Part shown: in pieces, positions 36,101 through 48,603 of the stretch
Layout: the number at the start of each line of letters is the position of its first letter
How positions within the stretch are numbered: position 1 is the first letter of the stretch
Assembly: GCA_016081115.2 (NCBI GenBank)
Contig: CM071931.1
Span: 16,034,317-16,098,316 of the forward strand
Direction of reading: 5' to 3'
Length of the DNA: 64,000 bases
DNA from: Rehmannia glutinosa
Taxonomy: Eukaryota > Streptophyta > Magnoliopsida > Lamiales > Orobanchaceae
Made by a program: the position numbers and the translations under genes
Notes under the pieces: model-generated
The model's database searches: none
What the model saw: the letters and a program-made list of their open reading frames with translations, nothing else
Told to the model about the DNA's origin: nothing

Positions 36101-37630
36101 TTTTCTCAGACATGGAAATATGGCTCTGACCATTGACTTAAGTTAATGGATGACTTATATTGTTTGAATAGGCAACATTATCTACAGGGACCCCCAGACG
36201 CGTTAATCAAGCATTATGAAAAGCTTATCCAGTGCGACACGCGCCTTAGTATTTTGAGTCGACAGCCTGAAATAGTTATGGAATCGCGCTACTTCGAATC
36301 AGAAGCTTCTGTTCTTGAAAATTCTGAAGAATCTAAAAATGACGGGTGTAATCATATGCCAGCTGCTGCTCAAAGATCGCCCTCCTCTGTTGTCGAGTCT
36401 GCAGCCACTGCACAGTTATCTTCTTCCAATTTTGGGCTGAATGCATTAGCATCTAAACAAGTATCTAAAGAAGCTCCATCGCCTAGCTCAGGTACATAAT
36501 AGCTTATCTCCATTTTTTGGTTATTCGTTTTTTGTGGATCTGTATTTCTAGTTTAAACACCAAGTACCATAAATACTGAAAGGATTAAACAGCAATGAGA
36601 TAGATATGCTGTTTGTTTTCGAGTTCCTAATTATTTATCACCTATGAACAATGACCACTCTTTCATATAAAATGCTTATTAACATGGTCTCTCTAAGTCA
36701 TTTCGGTAAAACTTACTCTGAAATGCTCATTCTTGAAAGTTATCTGTCTTCCATGGGATAAATTTCACAAGAATCTTTTGCACTTTGTCGGTTTTGCTTT
36801 GCGTCAGCTTATAATTAGCATGCCAAAGTTCCAATGATGTCGACCTCTGGTGTCTTGGTTAACTGCTTTATATTATTGTTACATGGCACTTTTCCCGGTT
36901 AGCAATATGGGCAAGTGCAACTGCTGTCATAATTTTTTGAGATGATTACAAAACCAGCCATGAGGTTTTGCCTAATTACAAATTTCTCCCATTATCTTTC
37001 AAAATTACAAACACCCCCTTGAGGTTTGTTTTTACTTGAAAAATGCCCCACCGAGGTTCAATTTGTAAAATAGAAACAAATGTCAAGGGGGAATTTGTAC
37101 TTTTGAAGATAAGTGGTTTTTTTTTGTAATTAGGCTAAACCTCAGGGGTAGTTTTTCTAATTATCCCCTTTTTTTGAGTGTTCATGATCTATTCCTGACT
37201 CTGAATGATCATGCTCTTAATACTAATAGTGATCGATGCACATGCAATTGAAGGGGACAAAATAATCAGCAAGCTCGATACTGAAGGACCAAAAAGTAGG
37301 TCACCATTGAAGGCACCAAAGCTCCATCCCTCTATGTCAATGAGTGATCTTGTGAACCATGTCGGGAATTGTATTTCAGAGCAAATTACTTCCGGAAGTT
37401 TACCCTCGGACAAGGCATCAGAATGCCAAGACTTGCTGGAAAACATTGCCCAAGTTTTGCTAAGTGACACTCAATATGCAACGAGTTTGGACGAAAAATC
37501 GCTCATGAAAAAGGTGAATTCCCTCTGCTGCCTACTGCAGGATCCGGTAGTAGATTCGAGTGGTCAAGTCAATGGGGAAAAGTGTGATGAAGGTGCGGTC
37601 ATGGGAAACATGTCGGTTTTGACCTTATGA
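33121..37630 (+). CDS. Plant-specific conserved protein (TRF-like group, tentative), six exons, one apparent frameshift
   Basis: Exons 33121-33234, 34277-34564, 35206-35379, 35502-35607, 36172-36491 and 37254-37630, all GT-AG. About 459 residues if the frame is continuous. The conserved core runs from LRLRKSPSLLDLIQMRLSQ (exon 2) through ASNFPASLLRIGSWEYASRY, EGDLVAKCYFAKHKLVWEVL and IEIQWSDIMALKA (exon 3) to LARQP, then FRETNPQPRKHTLWQ (exon 4) and the QHYLQGPP and SRQPEI region (exon 5). Exon 6 has a helix-rich tail (SMSDLVNHVGNCISEQ). I recognise this as a plant-specific family of unknown function; I think its Arabidopsis members include ones named TRF-like, but that is from memory. Exon 4 is 106 nt, one short of what the joins and conserved residues require. 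The missing base falls in TTTT at 35520-35523, and the literal reading stops at TAA 35601. Likely nuclear, unproven. Confidence 0.8.
33636..34236. mobile_element. MITE in intron 1 of the TRF-like gene (9-bp TSD)
   Basis: 601 bp flanked by identical TATTGATTT (33627-33635 and 34237-34245). Inverted ends GGCTGACAGTATTGACACC and, reverse complement, GGGTGGCACTATTCACACC match at 15 of 19. The interior contains repeated words around gccatcatgccacgatgg. A 9-bp TSD suggests Mutator type. The right end lies only about 40 bp from the exon 2 splice acceptor. Confidence 0.85.
36939..37167. mobile_element. MITE of the GGGATAATTAC family in intron 5 of the TRF-like gene
   Basis: Starts GAGATGATTACAAAACC and ends CTAATTATCCCC, inverted to each other. 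The inside carries the family words gaggttttgcctaattacaa and ttgtaattaggctaaacctc. It ends about 85 bp before exon 6. The T-run flanks make the TSD unreadable. Confidence 0.7.
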
Positions 37631-38064
37631 ATGACTCTAGACGGGTGAAGGAAGATAATATTACGAAGAGCTTTGAAGGGAAATACTTGTGACGACTTTG
37701 AAAGGTTTCTCCATCTTCCGCGTATTGCCTCTCCCTCGAAGTTTTTATTTGGTATAGCAGAAGATGACGATGAATATCAAGCTCTATAGTGGTTTATTTT
37801 ACTGCGTAAATTGATGTTTTTTGAATGGAATTTTGTTTAGTGGGCAAGCAGTTCATGGGATTTGGAAATTTAGTTTGATGAAGAATCCTCAAGATATTAG
37901 CACAGAAATATGATTTTAACATATAATTTTTGTTTTTTATCTTTCCAGATTAAATGAAAGACCGAGTTGATTGTTTTGTTCGACATGCTTTATCTTGTCC
38001 CTTTATGATTTTGCCAACCTGTTTCATGTTTCATCATGTGTAGTATCACTCCTCAATCATTTAA

Positions 38065-38178
38065 GGGGTAATTACAAAAACCATTTCAAATATTCCTCTT
38101 ATATTTGTAAATAAATTACTGATACCCTCTTTTATTTAAGACAAAATCAAAATTTCAAGGGGTTTTTGTGTAATTCTC
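38065..38178. mobile_element. Short MITE of the GGGATAATTAC family
   Basis: Begins GGGGTAATTACAAAAACC; the right end is degraded (TTTTTGTGTAATTCTC). No convincing TSD. Confidence 0.55.
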
Positions 38179-38490
38179 AAATATCTGTCTTTTTTTTTTT
38201 TTTTTTTAATTAACCCAAATTTCAGTAGTGATTTTTAAGTATCCCATCATCTAATGAATTGTTTGTTGGCCACTCCAAAACGAAGCCAGAAGTTAACATA
38301 TCTCACTTTAATTTGTCTGCTATGAGATTGAAGATCCAGCCTCTACATTATATTAGGCAACCAATCAGTCTGCATTGTGCTTAGTGATAATTGATATTAC
38401 CAGAAAAAAAAAAGAGTATTGATACTTCATTGACCTCCTCTGCATTTTCCTCATTTAAATGGTGTTAAATTGAAACGAACTATATGTTTA

Positions 38491-38745
38491 GGGTAACTAC
38501 AAAAATAACCCCTAATGGTTCGGGTAATTACAAAAAAACAAAGAAATTTCAAAGCTACATATTTGTAATATTTAGAAAAATTGAGAGATGAAATTATTAA
38601 AATACTTGATGAGGTCAAAAAATTCCATCGATTCAACTAACCGTTAGGGTAAAAATATAAGACGAACTTTTTGTAATTTTAAAACTTCTCTGTATCTTAT
38701 TTTTATAATTACCCCAGACCTTGAGGTAGTTTTTGTAATTATCCC
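38491..38745. mobile_element. MITE of the GGGATAATTAC family
   Basis: Begins GGGTAACTACAAAAATAACC and ends GTTTTTGTAATTATCCC. Flanks (ATATGTTTA / AATGAATTA) do not give a clean TSD. Confidence 0.68.
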
Positions 38746-39386
38746 AATGAATTAAGACAGATACCATAACATTAACATAACATTACATATATATTACAAA
38801 TTATATATTACTTCAAATACTAACATAACATTCATAAAAACTAAGTAAATTAAATAATCACAACAAATAAGAGTGAAGCTAAGAATAAAAAATATTAAAA
38901 AATAAATGGTTATACTTGACATGAGATTGATCTAAATAACTTTGGGGTTAATCTCACATATATAGATAGTTTAGGATTAAACCAAATGAAGCATATTATA
39001 AAGATTTGAAAGAATAAAAGAAAATAGTTAAAAAATATATATGGGTCATAGCTGGAATTCTAAAGAAAAATTAAATGACTTTCATATAATATGTATAATT
39101 TGATATTTTCGATAAAATCTCAGTTCATTTTAAAAGTACACCTTTGTGACTTATAAATATTCAATCACAAAGACAATTATTATAAAATTTGGTACAAATT
39201 ATTCTAATGTTTACAAAATCAAATATTATGAAAAACTTGAAAACAAGAATCAGAAATGGAAAGTTACTGTATGTATATGAAATTGTAAAAAAATAAATAA
39301 ACTAAACTAAACTTATTTAATATGAAATAGTTTGATATTTATGTCAAAGATTAATATTTCTTAAATTACATGTTAATTTAGGTACC

Positions 39387-42300
39387 TGTCACGCCCCAAA
39401 ATGGAAGCCGTGACACAATCTACCAACTTATGCCAGTTTACCAAGCGGCTTATTTATCCTCCTACATACGTCAATAGAACGATAAAATCCGGACTAATTA
39501 TAAATAAGGGAATAACTAAGTCGAGTATGGTTACTACAAATGAATCCGAAAAAATAAAAATACAACATAATAATTGTTCTTCAGGGTCCTACGCCCTGCT
39601 AATACATTAAATAAGTTCAAAGTCTAAATCATCACAAATAAAATCCATCGTCTTAATAAAGTTCATAATACAATACATAACTAAGCTACGTCTTGAGATC
39701 CATCGTCGCCATTGTCCTGATACAACTCTTCATCCTCTGGTTGATAAAAGAGGTGGGGTGAGAACAAAAATTCTCAGTAGGTGTGTGTTGGTGTGCGAGT
39801 GTGGCTCGTTTTATGCACGATAAATCATTTCATGGAAAACAATGCATGATGTACATATGACTTTGTCTCGTTGTTTGTATAAAGATTTTCGATTAACCAT
39901 TATGTTAGATTGGTCGAATCACCAAACACTATTATATTTTATTAAATTTACTTCCACTTTGAATCGGATAAAGCGAGCAAATTATCCCACTTCCCTTGGA
40001 TAAAGCGAAGCAAATTATCCCACGCCACTTGGATAAAGCGAAGCAAATTATCCCACGCCACTTGGATAAAGCCGAAGCAAATTATCCCACTTCACTTGGA
40101 TAAAGCCAAGCAAATTATCCCACTTCACTTGGATAAAGAGCTGAAGCAAATAATCCCACATCACTTGGATAAAGCGAAGCAAATTATCCCACATCACTTG
40201 GATAAAGCCAAGCAAATTATCCCACATCACTTGGATAAAGCGAAGCAAATTATCCCACTCGGATAAAGCCGGCAAATTATCCCACTTCATTTGGATAAAG
40301 CCAAGTAAATTATCCCACATCACTTGGATAAAGCCAAAGCAAATTATCCCACTCGGATAAAGCGAAGCAAATTATCCCACATCACTTGAATAAAGCCGTA
40401 GCAAATTATCCCACTTTAAATTTTCACTTTACTTTTCACTTTCATTCTCAACTTCACTTCTACTTATCATTTCACTTCACATTTCATTTCACTTTTCACT
40501 TCACAACATTTAATTTCACTTTACGTGCACTTAAATTTTCACGTCAAAAATTCTCTTCGAAGTACTATCTTACTCGTTCGAAAAATTTGATAAAATCAGT
40601 TAGCAAGTCCGGAGTGATCTTGGTCACATGATCTCCGGTATTTATTTCAAAACAAAACTCGCGGTCTAGTTATCGGGCGGATAATCTAGCCGGTTTTAAT
40701 ATTCGGTTTGGCGCATTACGTTCAAGCTCGATATTTTTATTAGATAAGTACAAAAATTATATCTTAAAATTTTTATAAGGTAACCAAGTTAGAAAATATC
40801 AATTACAAGGTCCTTAGCAAATTTTAAAATAAAAATCATTTTTATTAAGGAAAAATATTCTCTTGCCGGCTTCTAAAATTCGATAAGTTTCAATTCCAGA
40901 CTCGGAAAAGGATGAGGTCAGTTCCAAAAATTTATAAATTCCCAGAGGTTAAAATTTTTCAGAGGCTCGAGACAGATTTTATAAAATTTGCAGATTAGTC
41001 CTCTAGTTTCCAAAAATTTCGATTTTTGACTTGATATTTTAAAATTTGTTAACTCTTAAACCGGGAAGGATTTTGAGGTGATTCTAATTTTAAAGACCTT
41101 CTTTGGACAGTAATAAGTTGTGGTAAAAACAGTTTTAAAAATTTCGAAAGTTAGGTACCTCATTTTTGAAATTTACAATTTTGGCCCAAAAGCGATTTTT
41201 TGTCGTTAAAGGCTCGTTTCAAATCGGATTGTTATGAAATTTGAACTAAAGGTTTGAAATACCATATTAAATAAATCTGCAAGTTTTCAAGATACCTTGA
41301 CTGCCCCAGTTTCAAAAATTACATTTTTGGTCCTTTAAGTTTTACAATTTTACATTTTGATATTAAACTTGTTCCTTATTGTATTTTCTTGCCGGAAGGG
41401 TCCCAATATTTCAAGTCAGTTCATATATGAAATTTACAGATTATTGGGTCCAATATTTAGAATTTTCGGATGTGGCCTTCACAGTTTTTTATATTTACAC
41501 TTTTGACCCAATATTTTACAATAATTGCAAAAATAACCCAAGCTTCGATTTTTCTTGCATAAGTTACAAGTCCAGAATTCCAATAACATATAAAAACTCA
41601 TTTTAAACATTTCTAAAATATATTTGAACATTCATAGCATCATAAATTATAAAGGCATAATGATGAGCAATTTATCAACATTTTATGCAAGAAAAATATC
41701 ATACCCATCTTTTTATTTTCTCAAAATTTCATTAAAACATAAATCTCATAAATACTTGATAAAATTAATAAAATATCATATTTTCACATGAACATGCATT
41801 TTTGTGCACTAGTAGAAAGAATGATGTATTTTTGTAGAAATATTTTTCACCCACCTCGTAGTAGTTTTTCGGGTTGATCTAAAATTGAGTCTTCTTCTTG
41901 ATACCAACTTCTTGACTCAAACTCTTTAAGGTCAGTCCCTATATGGTATCCAAACCATATTTTGGTGTTAAAATTAAAGTCTCAAATTTAAAGAAATTTA
42001 ATAGGATCAAATGGCTACTACTTACCTTAATGTCCTCAAATAGTCTCTAAAAATGGAATTTTTCCTTGAAGCTTCTAACTTCACTTGAGATGGTGTAGGT
42101 CAGCCCCTAAACTTCAAAAATTCATATCCTTGAGTCAAAAATTAATTCTTCATGTTGTCAAGAGAAAAATACTAAAATCATAATTTTCTCACCTTAAAAA
42201 TGTGTAGTCTTGAATTTCCTCTTTAAGCTTGTAGTCAAGTCTAAGTCTTTTAATTCTTCAACAAATTCCACTAGGAGTACCTCAACAAGAAGGATTTATC

Positions 42301-43189
42301 AAGTTAGGAATTGAAGGTATAGGTTTGAAGTTTCAAGGATATGAAATGAAATGAAAGGAAAAGAAAATTTCTCACCTATTGCTTGTATTTTTCGGCCCTT
42401 TGGAAGAATTAGGAGAGGATATTGTGTGTTTTTGTCCAAGTATTGAAATGAGTAGAAGTTGGAGAGTTTGAAAAATGTTTAGGACAAAAAGTGAAATTTT
42501 TGATTCCCCTAATAGGGCTAATGGCCGAAAATTGGCTTGGGAGGGAATGTTTTTTTTTTCTTTTGATTAAAAGTTGGCCTCATTTGATTGTTAACAAAAA
42601 CAATTGACATGATTCCCTACCTAATAATACTATGGCCGAAAGAGAGAGAGGTAGGGAACTTTTCTTTTCTTTTTTTTTTTTTTTGTAATTTAATGTTGGA
42701 TGGTGACTTGTAGTGGACCTAGTGATAATAAGAAAAGGATTAGAATTGATTCCCCTTATGTGCTATAGCCGAAAGTTTTCATTAAGGGGGTTAGGGGATT
42801 TTTTTAAAACAAAGGTAGGTATATATATGTGATTATATATATATATAAATATATAATATAGAAAGATAAAAATATGGATGTTAAATAAAAAAATTGTATA
42901 TATATATATATATTTGAATAAGGTGAAATATTTGGAGAATGATTGAAATGTACTCCTAAATTATCGAGGTCCAATATTTCTAAAGTCGTAATCGATCGTC
43001 AGTATTAATACTAGAGAAGGAATTAAAAATCATTAGGCTCGAAAATAAAAAAGGCGTAATTGGCGTTGGAAGGAATAAATAAATAAGAATCGGGTCACGT
43101 TTCATTAATAATGGGTTCGTGTTACTTAACTAAATAAATAAATCACTAAACAACGTCGTATCTCACGTCGCTAAAATTCGGGCGTCACA
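39387..43189 (-). mobile_element. Solo LTR of a Ty3-gypsy chromovirus-type element (3.8 kb)
   Basis: On the minus strand it begins TGTGACGCCCGAATTTTAGC (from 43189) and ends TTTTGGGGCGTGACA (39387). These ends match those of plant Tekay/Del-type LTRs, including the characteristic CTACTGAG...CTCACCCC stretch near the 3' end (about 39735-39780). No PBS or polypurine tract adjoins either end, hence solo. The 5-bp flanks (gtacc / aacca) do not match, so ectopic recombination or decay is likely. No coding sequence inside. Confidence 0.75.
39961..40416. repeat. ~33-bp minisatellite inside the solo LTR
   Basis: About 14 tandem copies of a unit containing GGATAAAGCGAAGCAAATTA then tcccacatcactt. Most are 32-34 bp; a few are shortened to about 25 bp by loss of the tcactt part. 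Repeats are contiguous without spacers. The open frame across it on the minus strand is a by-product of the repeat. Confidence 0.9.
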
Positions 43190-44890
43190 AACCAATATAA
43201 TAATCTAAATATTCAAAATAATATTATATATCAAATTTGTTGTGTTAAACTATATATAATAATAAATTGGAGTGAAGTGACCATGTTTAGTGCCAAGTAA
43301 TATGAATTATTTCGGGCATAAAGAGGCTGAAGAGAATAGTTAAGGGTTTTTTTTTAACACTTGATATCTATATTTCTGGCAACTATATTTTCTTATTTGA
43401 TCAAAAATTCAATCAAAATTTTAAATAAAGATTAAAGTACTACATACCATTTTCTCAATAAAGGCACTAAAAATGGATTGATAATTATATTTTACAACAA
43501 ATAATTTGATTTTTTAAATGAGATTAAATGAGATCAATTTTAAATCTCTTCAAACAAATATAGATTAGTTTCACTATATTAAGAATAATTGCAATTTCAT
43601 AACTATACAACTCACAAAATTTACAACTATGTAAATATTAAAATAATCAAAATAGTCAAATTCAATTGCAAGTACAAATTCTAATAGTATAACGTATCTT
43701 TCTAAAACTTTATGAAATTTAAAAAACTATATTAGTTTTTAGTTTATTATGTATAACTTTTAAAAACATAAGTTACTGCAAAAAGAAATTTAAACATAAA
43801 AGTTAATTAGTATTATATTTAATTATTTAAGATTGACACCTGAAAATTGTTAACTTATTTTTTCTTTCATAAGCCTGTCTTCGGTTTAATTATTTATTAA
43901 ATAAAGATATTTTGTGTGCAATTGAACAGAGTTTTAAAACTCATATTTCGACTTATTATTTTTTCTTAGTTTTATTTAATACCTGACTCTCGATGGAAAT
44001 AGCAGATTAATTATTTCATATATTAGGTTAATGTTTATTATTTTTAAGACTCTGTAAATAGGAGGACTACAAACTTTAAGTTTAAGTGTTAATGATAAAA
44101 TATTGACTTTGTTACCAGAATTAAAATAATATATGAATTTTTCTTACATATATATTATATTGTAATTTTTTTTTACATTTCTTTAATCAAAGAACTGAGA
44201 TAGAATAAAAGAAGTAAGCACATGAAGTATAAGAATTTGACTAACCTTTATTTTATTTTATTTTAATTGAATAACAATAACAAATAAAATAATGATATTA
44301 TGATGGATTTTGGTATAATATTTAATTAATTATTATTTTTTATTTATGTGATAACTTGCATATGATTTACTAATCATTAGCTTATAATTTATAAACTAAA
44401 TTATTTGTCTGATTATGTAAAATACATCCAATGCTAAAAGAATTCGAAAATCATGTAAGAGAAAAGATCTTTCTAGCCACAACAATGACATAAAAGACCA
44501 ATGAATGTGATTGTAAGCTAAAATAAAAATTATTTCGTTGTTATATTGATTGTAAAATTTTTGTGGGATTTAAAGAACTTTATTTCGTTGTTATATTGAT
44601 TGTAAAAATTTTGTGGGATTGAGTTCTTTAAAATGATTATTTAATAATTCATATCGATCAATAATTAAAGCAAAGCAAAATATATATTAAATATTGTGTA
44701 ATATTTAAATTTAATTAATATTTAATTAATATTTATTTCGATTTTTAATATTTTAATATTGATCAATAAAATTATTAAATAAAGACAATCAAACTTTATT
44801 TTGGACCAAATGAGACTTTGAAAGTCTACTTAAACCCTAAATGGCTAAATGAACGCACATTCACCTTCACATGTGATTCGCCTAATTTAT
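43190..44890. other. AT-rich intergenic DNA
   Basis: No gene or complete mobile element recognised. It contains one 40-bp tandem-like duplication at 44531-44620. Confidence 0.5.
44531..44620. repeat. 40-bp direct duplication
   Basis: tatttcgttgttatattgat plus its continuation occurs at 44531-44570 and 44581-44620. taaagaactt follows the first copy and gagttcttta follows the second, so the spacer and flank are inverted to each other. Confidence 0.85.
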
Positions 44891-44899
44891 GAGCCAAAT

Positions 44900-45880
44900 C
44901 TACCAAACCATTTATTATCACATTCTAGTTGGAGCACTGATAGAGTAGGGATGGACATAATCGATAGTGTGATTCTAGAGGATTTAGAATAGCCATGGTG
45001 GTCATAAGCAGGTCTATAAGGCAGACCTACCTCTATTAACCGAGATGCAGGTGCCGACCTGCAACGCATTAAATATGAAAGACACATTGGTGTGACATAA
45101 ATCATAAAGGTGGGTAGAAGCTGAGAAGTAAATGCAAAGGACGACAGACCTACATCCAAGTAAAAGCCTTAGTCACATCAACTGGGGTGCATTAAATGAC
45201 TCGACAACCCTATCGAGGTGGCATTAAATGCCCTACAGCTTTACCTAGGGGGTATTAAATGATCATCAGCTCTATCGAGGTGGTATTAACTATCTGGCAG
45301 CCTTACCTAGGGAACCTTTAATGAGCAAGAATATCCAGGGAGAGGACAAAGAATGTTGGCGGCGTTTTCTAGAAGGCATTAAATGACATTTAGGTCCCAA
45401 TGAAGCATTAATTAAAGCATGTATGACAAGATGGGTGCATTTAATGAAGTATTGAGATGAAGGAATAAAGCTGACTGGTAGTTACTCTAGGGCAATCCAA
45501 GCTGGAGGACAACAGGTGGCAGTGCAGCAAGGGCCAATCTTAAGCTGCCACCTGAATTCAAAGTCTGATCAATAAAAGGTATAAATAGAGGCCAAGGGGC
45601 TCTTATAAAAATGTCACTTCTTTTTATACAACACTTTCTTCATATATTGTCTACTATTTTTATCCTTAAATATCAAAACACTAACTTGATCGCCGAAGTG
45701 CGAAATGCCGGAATTACTCCGGTAGCCTTATGCAGGAAGATAGCAGAGGATCAAGCTAGGAATCTTGGACGGTCTACATTTTGGACTAAATCAACATGCT
45801 CTTCCTTCTTCACAGAAACAATCTTCTCTTCTTTCTTCAACAATATTTCAGGTTTAACATTCACAGCCTAATTTTTACTT
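44900..45880 (+). repeat. Gypsy-like LTR fragment 1 with promoter
   Basis: The left half has recurring motifs (gcattaaatgac, ccctatcgaggtgg, ttacctaggg) like U3 repeats. A TATA box in AAAGGTATAAATAGAGGCC near 45577 is followed about 105 bp later by CTTGATCGCCGAAGTGC, then CGGAATTACTCCGG. This arrangement recurs in fragment 2 at the same spacing and resembles Tat/Retand-type gypsy LTRs. LTR ends are not identified. Confidence 0.55.
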
Positions 45881-46079
45881 TTGTGTATGAAATATCAGAA
45901 TCACTGGAATACAAATGATCCTTTGAGGGTGAGATATTTATAGTGGTGGATATTGAATGTTGATTCATGGATTAGTCTTGAAAGCGAGAAAGGGCCATTC
46001 ATAAATAAGGGAACTTGAGAAATTTTTGTGAGTCTTGGTACAATCAACAATGCATAAGCCTGTTGAAGATTTCAGATTT

Positions 46080-47870
46080 CAGAACATTAAGATTATTCTT
46101 GAGTTAAGAAAGGGATAATTAAAAAAGTGATTCGGCATGGTCAAGTGAGACCTATCATTTAGGAGAGTAGGGGTAGTTAATTCGGCCCCGTGTAGAGAGG
46201 CTGTCATTAGTACTCCCTTAATTTGGGCCCATCGACCCAAACTAGGAGAGTAGAGGGAGTAGTTGATCCGGCCTGGTTTAGGGAGACCTGCTACTTGGCA
46301 CGAAGGGAGATTGCAGCAAATGGAGGGCTTTGGTGGCGGACACTGATTATCAAGTTTCACGTCGACAAAGGCCAAGGGTTCCTTGTCCCAGGTGCCGAGC
46401 GAACCCGGATGAACAACACTCGGAAAACAAAAGATCAACCTGCCAAAGAGTAACTCCTAGCAGGGTCGACCTGACAATCATTTAATGAAAGTGAAAGCGA
46501 ATCAGACAAAATCAAGGATTCGAGGTGGCCAACCTGTCAGAGAGTAACTAAAAGCATGTCCAACCTGACAAGCATTTAATGAGGATAAAAGTGAAGTAAG
46601 CAAAGCCAGATATCAAGGTAGGTCGACGTGACAAGAAGTAACTAGATGTCAGGTTCGACCTGCTTGCATTTATTATCCTTTGAGGTAGACCTGACAAGGA
46701 GTAACTAGGTGTCAGGTTCGACATGCTCGCATTAATTATTCTTTAAAGTAGACCTGACAAGCATTTAATGTCTTAGGAAGCAGACTCGACAGGAAGTAAC
46801 TATTGTCAGAGCTAAGTTGACAGAAGTGACTAGTTTCATAGGTCAACCTGGCACAGGTCTACAACTAATTTGGCTACCAATCCGAATTAGCCACGTGGAT
46901 AGCAAAGATTAGGCAAAGAAGGTATAAAAGGAGGAGGTATGTGGGAAAAACATTCCTATCATCTATTTTAGCACTTATATTCGGTCTTTTTATATTTTCA
47001 TACACTCTTTTTATCCTTGAACTGACTTGATCGTCAGAGGCGGACGTACGTACTGTTGGAAGGGGGCCTTGCCCCCCCCCCAACATTTTTAGTTTTTTTT
47101 TATATATGTATTTTTTGGTATTTTTATTGGTGAAAAGAATTATGCCAAGATTTTTATTTTTCGAATTTGTAGGCCTATACACTTATACACTTCAAGTTCT
47201 CATTTCAATAAACCATAATGTGTATACTAACTTACTTGTTTTCCTAATGATTTCCGTGACATATAAGAGAAATATTCTAAATTTTAATATCTTGGAATTG
47301 TAATTATGTATTTTGAGATGTTTGATGATAAATATTTGCATTGTATTTGATGCAATAATATAATATATTCTAAATTTTGTTACTTATTAATAGACTTTTT
47401 TAGCCATTCAGGTTTTCAAAAGATGAGAAGTAGTCATATTTTCAAAACATATTTTTTTAGCTATTTTGACCAAAAAATGACAGTCATACTTTTCTTGTAT
47501 TCTTTGGTGAGTTACTTAGCAAATTTGAAAAAATCGATGCGATGCATTTCTTGGAATTGAAAAATATTTCTCGGGATCGAGAAACGTTTTAATAAAATCG
47601 TGGACAATTACACTCAAAATGGCTAAAAAATATTTTTGAAAGCCACGGCTAAAAAATTGTTATTCACAAATGGCCAAATAAATTCTACGGACATCTTTGT
47701 TGGACTTGGCCCCCAGACCTCTTTTGAATCCTGGTTCCGCCTGTTGATCGTCGTAGTACTAACGTTGGAATTCCTTGAATCGTCTTTTGCAAGCTAGTGA
47801 AGGTCGAGTCAGAGTCTTGGGAAGATCTCGAAAGGAGGCCTTTTCAAAAAGCTACCCCTAATGTTTGGGA
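46080..47870 (+). repeat. Gypsy-like LTR fragment 2 with promoter, split by a MITE
   Basis: U3-like part with repeated motifs (gacctgacaagcatttaatg, gtcaggttcgacctgc). TATA box in GAAGGTATAAAAGGAGGAGG near 46918. Then ACTTGATCGT (47025) is interrupted by the MITE at 47035-47743 and continues CGTAGTACTAACGTTGGAAT, parallel to fragment 1. No coding sequence. Confidence 0.55.
47035..47743. mobile_element. hAT-type MITE in LTR fragment 2
   Basis: 709 bp flanked by identical TTGATCGT (47027-47034 and 47744-47751). Ends CAGAGGCGGA and TCCGCCTG are inverted repeats of the common plant CAGGGGCGGA type. Near-terminal gggggccttgccccc and ttggcccccagacc also pair. Non-coding. Confidence 0.85.
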
Positions 47871-48603
47871 TAATTACAAAACAAACTCAGAGAAGTTTCA
47901 ATTTTTTTAAGAAAAACTAAGATTTTAATGGTCTTAAATGTAATAGGGTAAATGTTAGTATTATAAATGTAAAAATGGTGTTTGAAATTTTTTTCTTTTG
48001 AAGGGAGTTAAGGTAGTGCTTGCTTGTGAAATTTTTCCTCCCTTTCATTTTACGAACAAATTTCTCATCAACGTGCAATTGTTTGTGAAAATATTCAAAA
48101 ATTTACTATCCACTCATTCTCAATTTTCCAATCATCAATCACATCCATTTATAATTTTAACAAAAACATCATATCAACTATTATCATTACACAATCATAT
48201 AACAAATTTACTATTTACGCTCTCTTATTTCTCAAATCACCAATCACATCTATTTATTATTAAACTAAAAAAACTAAAAAACTATCACATCAACTATCAT
48301 CATCACATTTTCATTTTATATTCAATCACACTCTCAAAAATCAGTTTTATTTTTTAAAATACTTTTTCCACACTATTCTCTCCAAAAGTAGAAAAGAACA
48401 ATAGAAGGTCAAGCAATCACTGCTAAGTGTTTGGATTGGATTAAACTTTGAGACGAACTTGGATGTTGTAGTCTATAGCTGGACGATCTTTACTTTGGTT
48501 TGAATATAAACCTTAAAAAGAAAAAAAGAAAGACACCACTTCCGAATCAAGAAAATAGTGTAATTTGGATTGAATTTTGAGACCATAAACCTTAAACAAT
48601 AAA

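Larger units (their letters stand above)
37631..39386. other. 3' flank of the TRF-like gene with two small MITEs
   Basis: The 3' UTR probably extends beyond 37.95 kb (aattaaatgaaagacc region). Copies of the GGGATAATTAC family lie at 38065-38178 and 38491-38745. The rest is AT-rich with nothing recognisable. Confidence 0.45.

Noticed and set aside
40048..40323. Repetitive 91-residue open frame (WDNLLGFIQ repeats) on the minus strand
   Set aside because: Produced by the 33-bp minisatellite, a multiple of three in most units; no promoter, homology or conservation signal.
39961..40416. Regular ~33-bp repeats resembling a CRISPR array
   Set aside because: The repeats are directly contiguous with no spacers and lie inside a plant LTR; it is a minisatellite.
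46079..46453. Open frames of 119 (-) and 76 (+) residues
   Set aside because: Overlapping frames within LTR-like repeated sequence, with no recognised domain.
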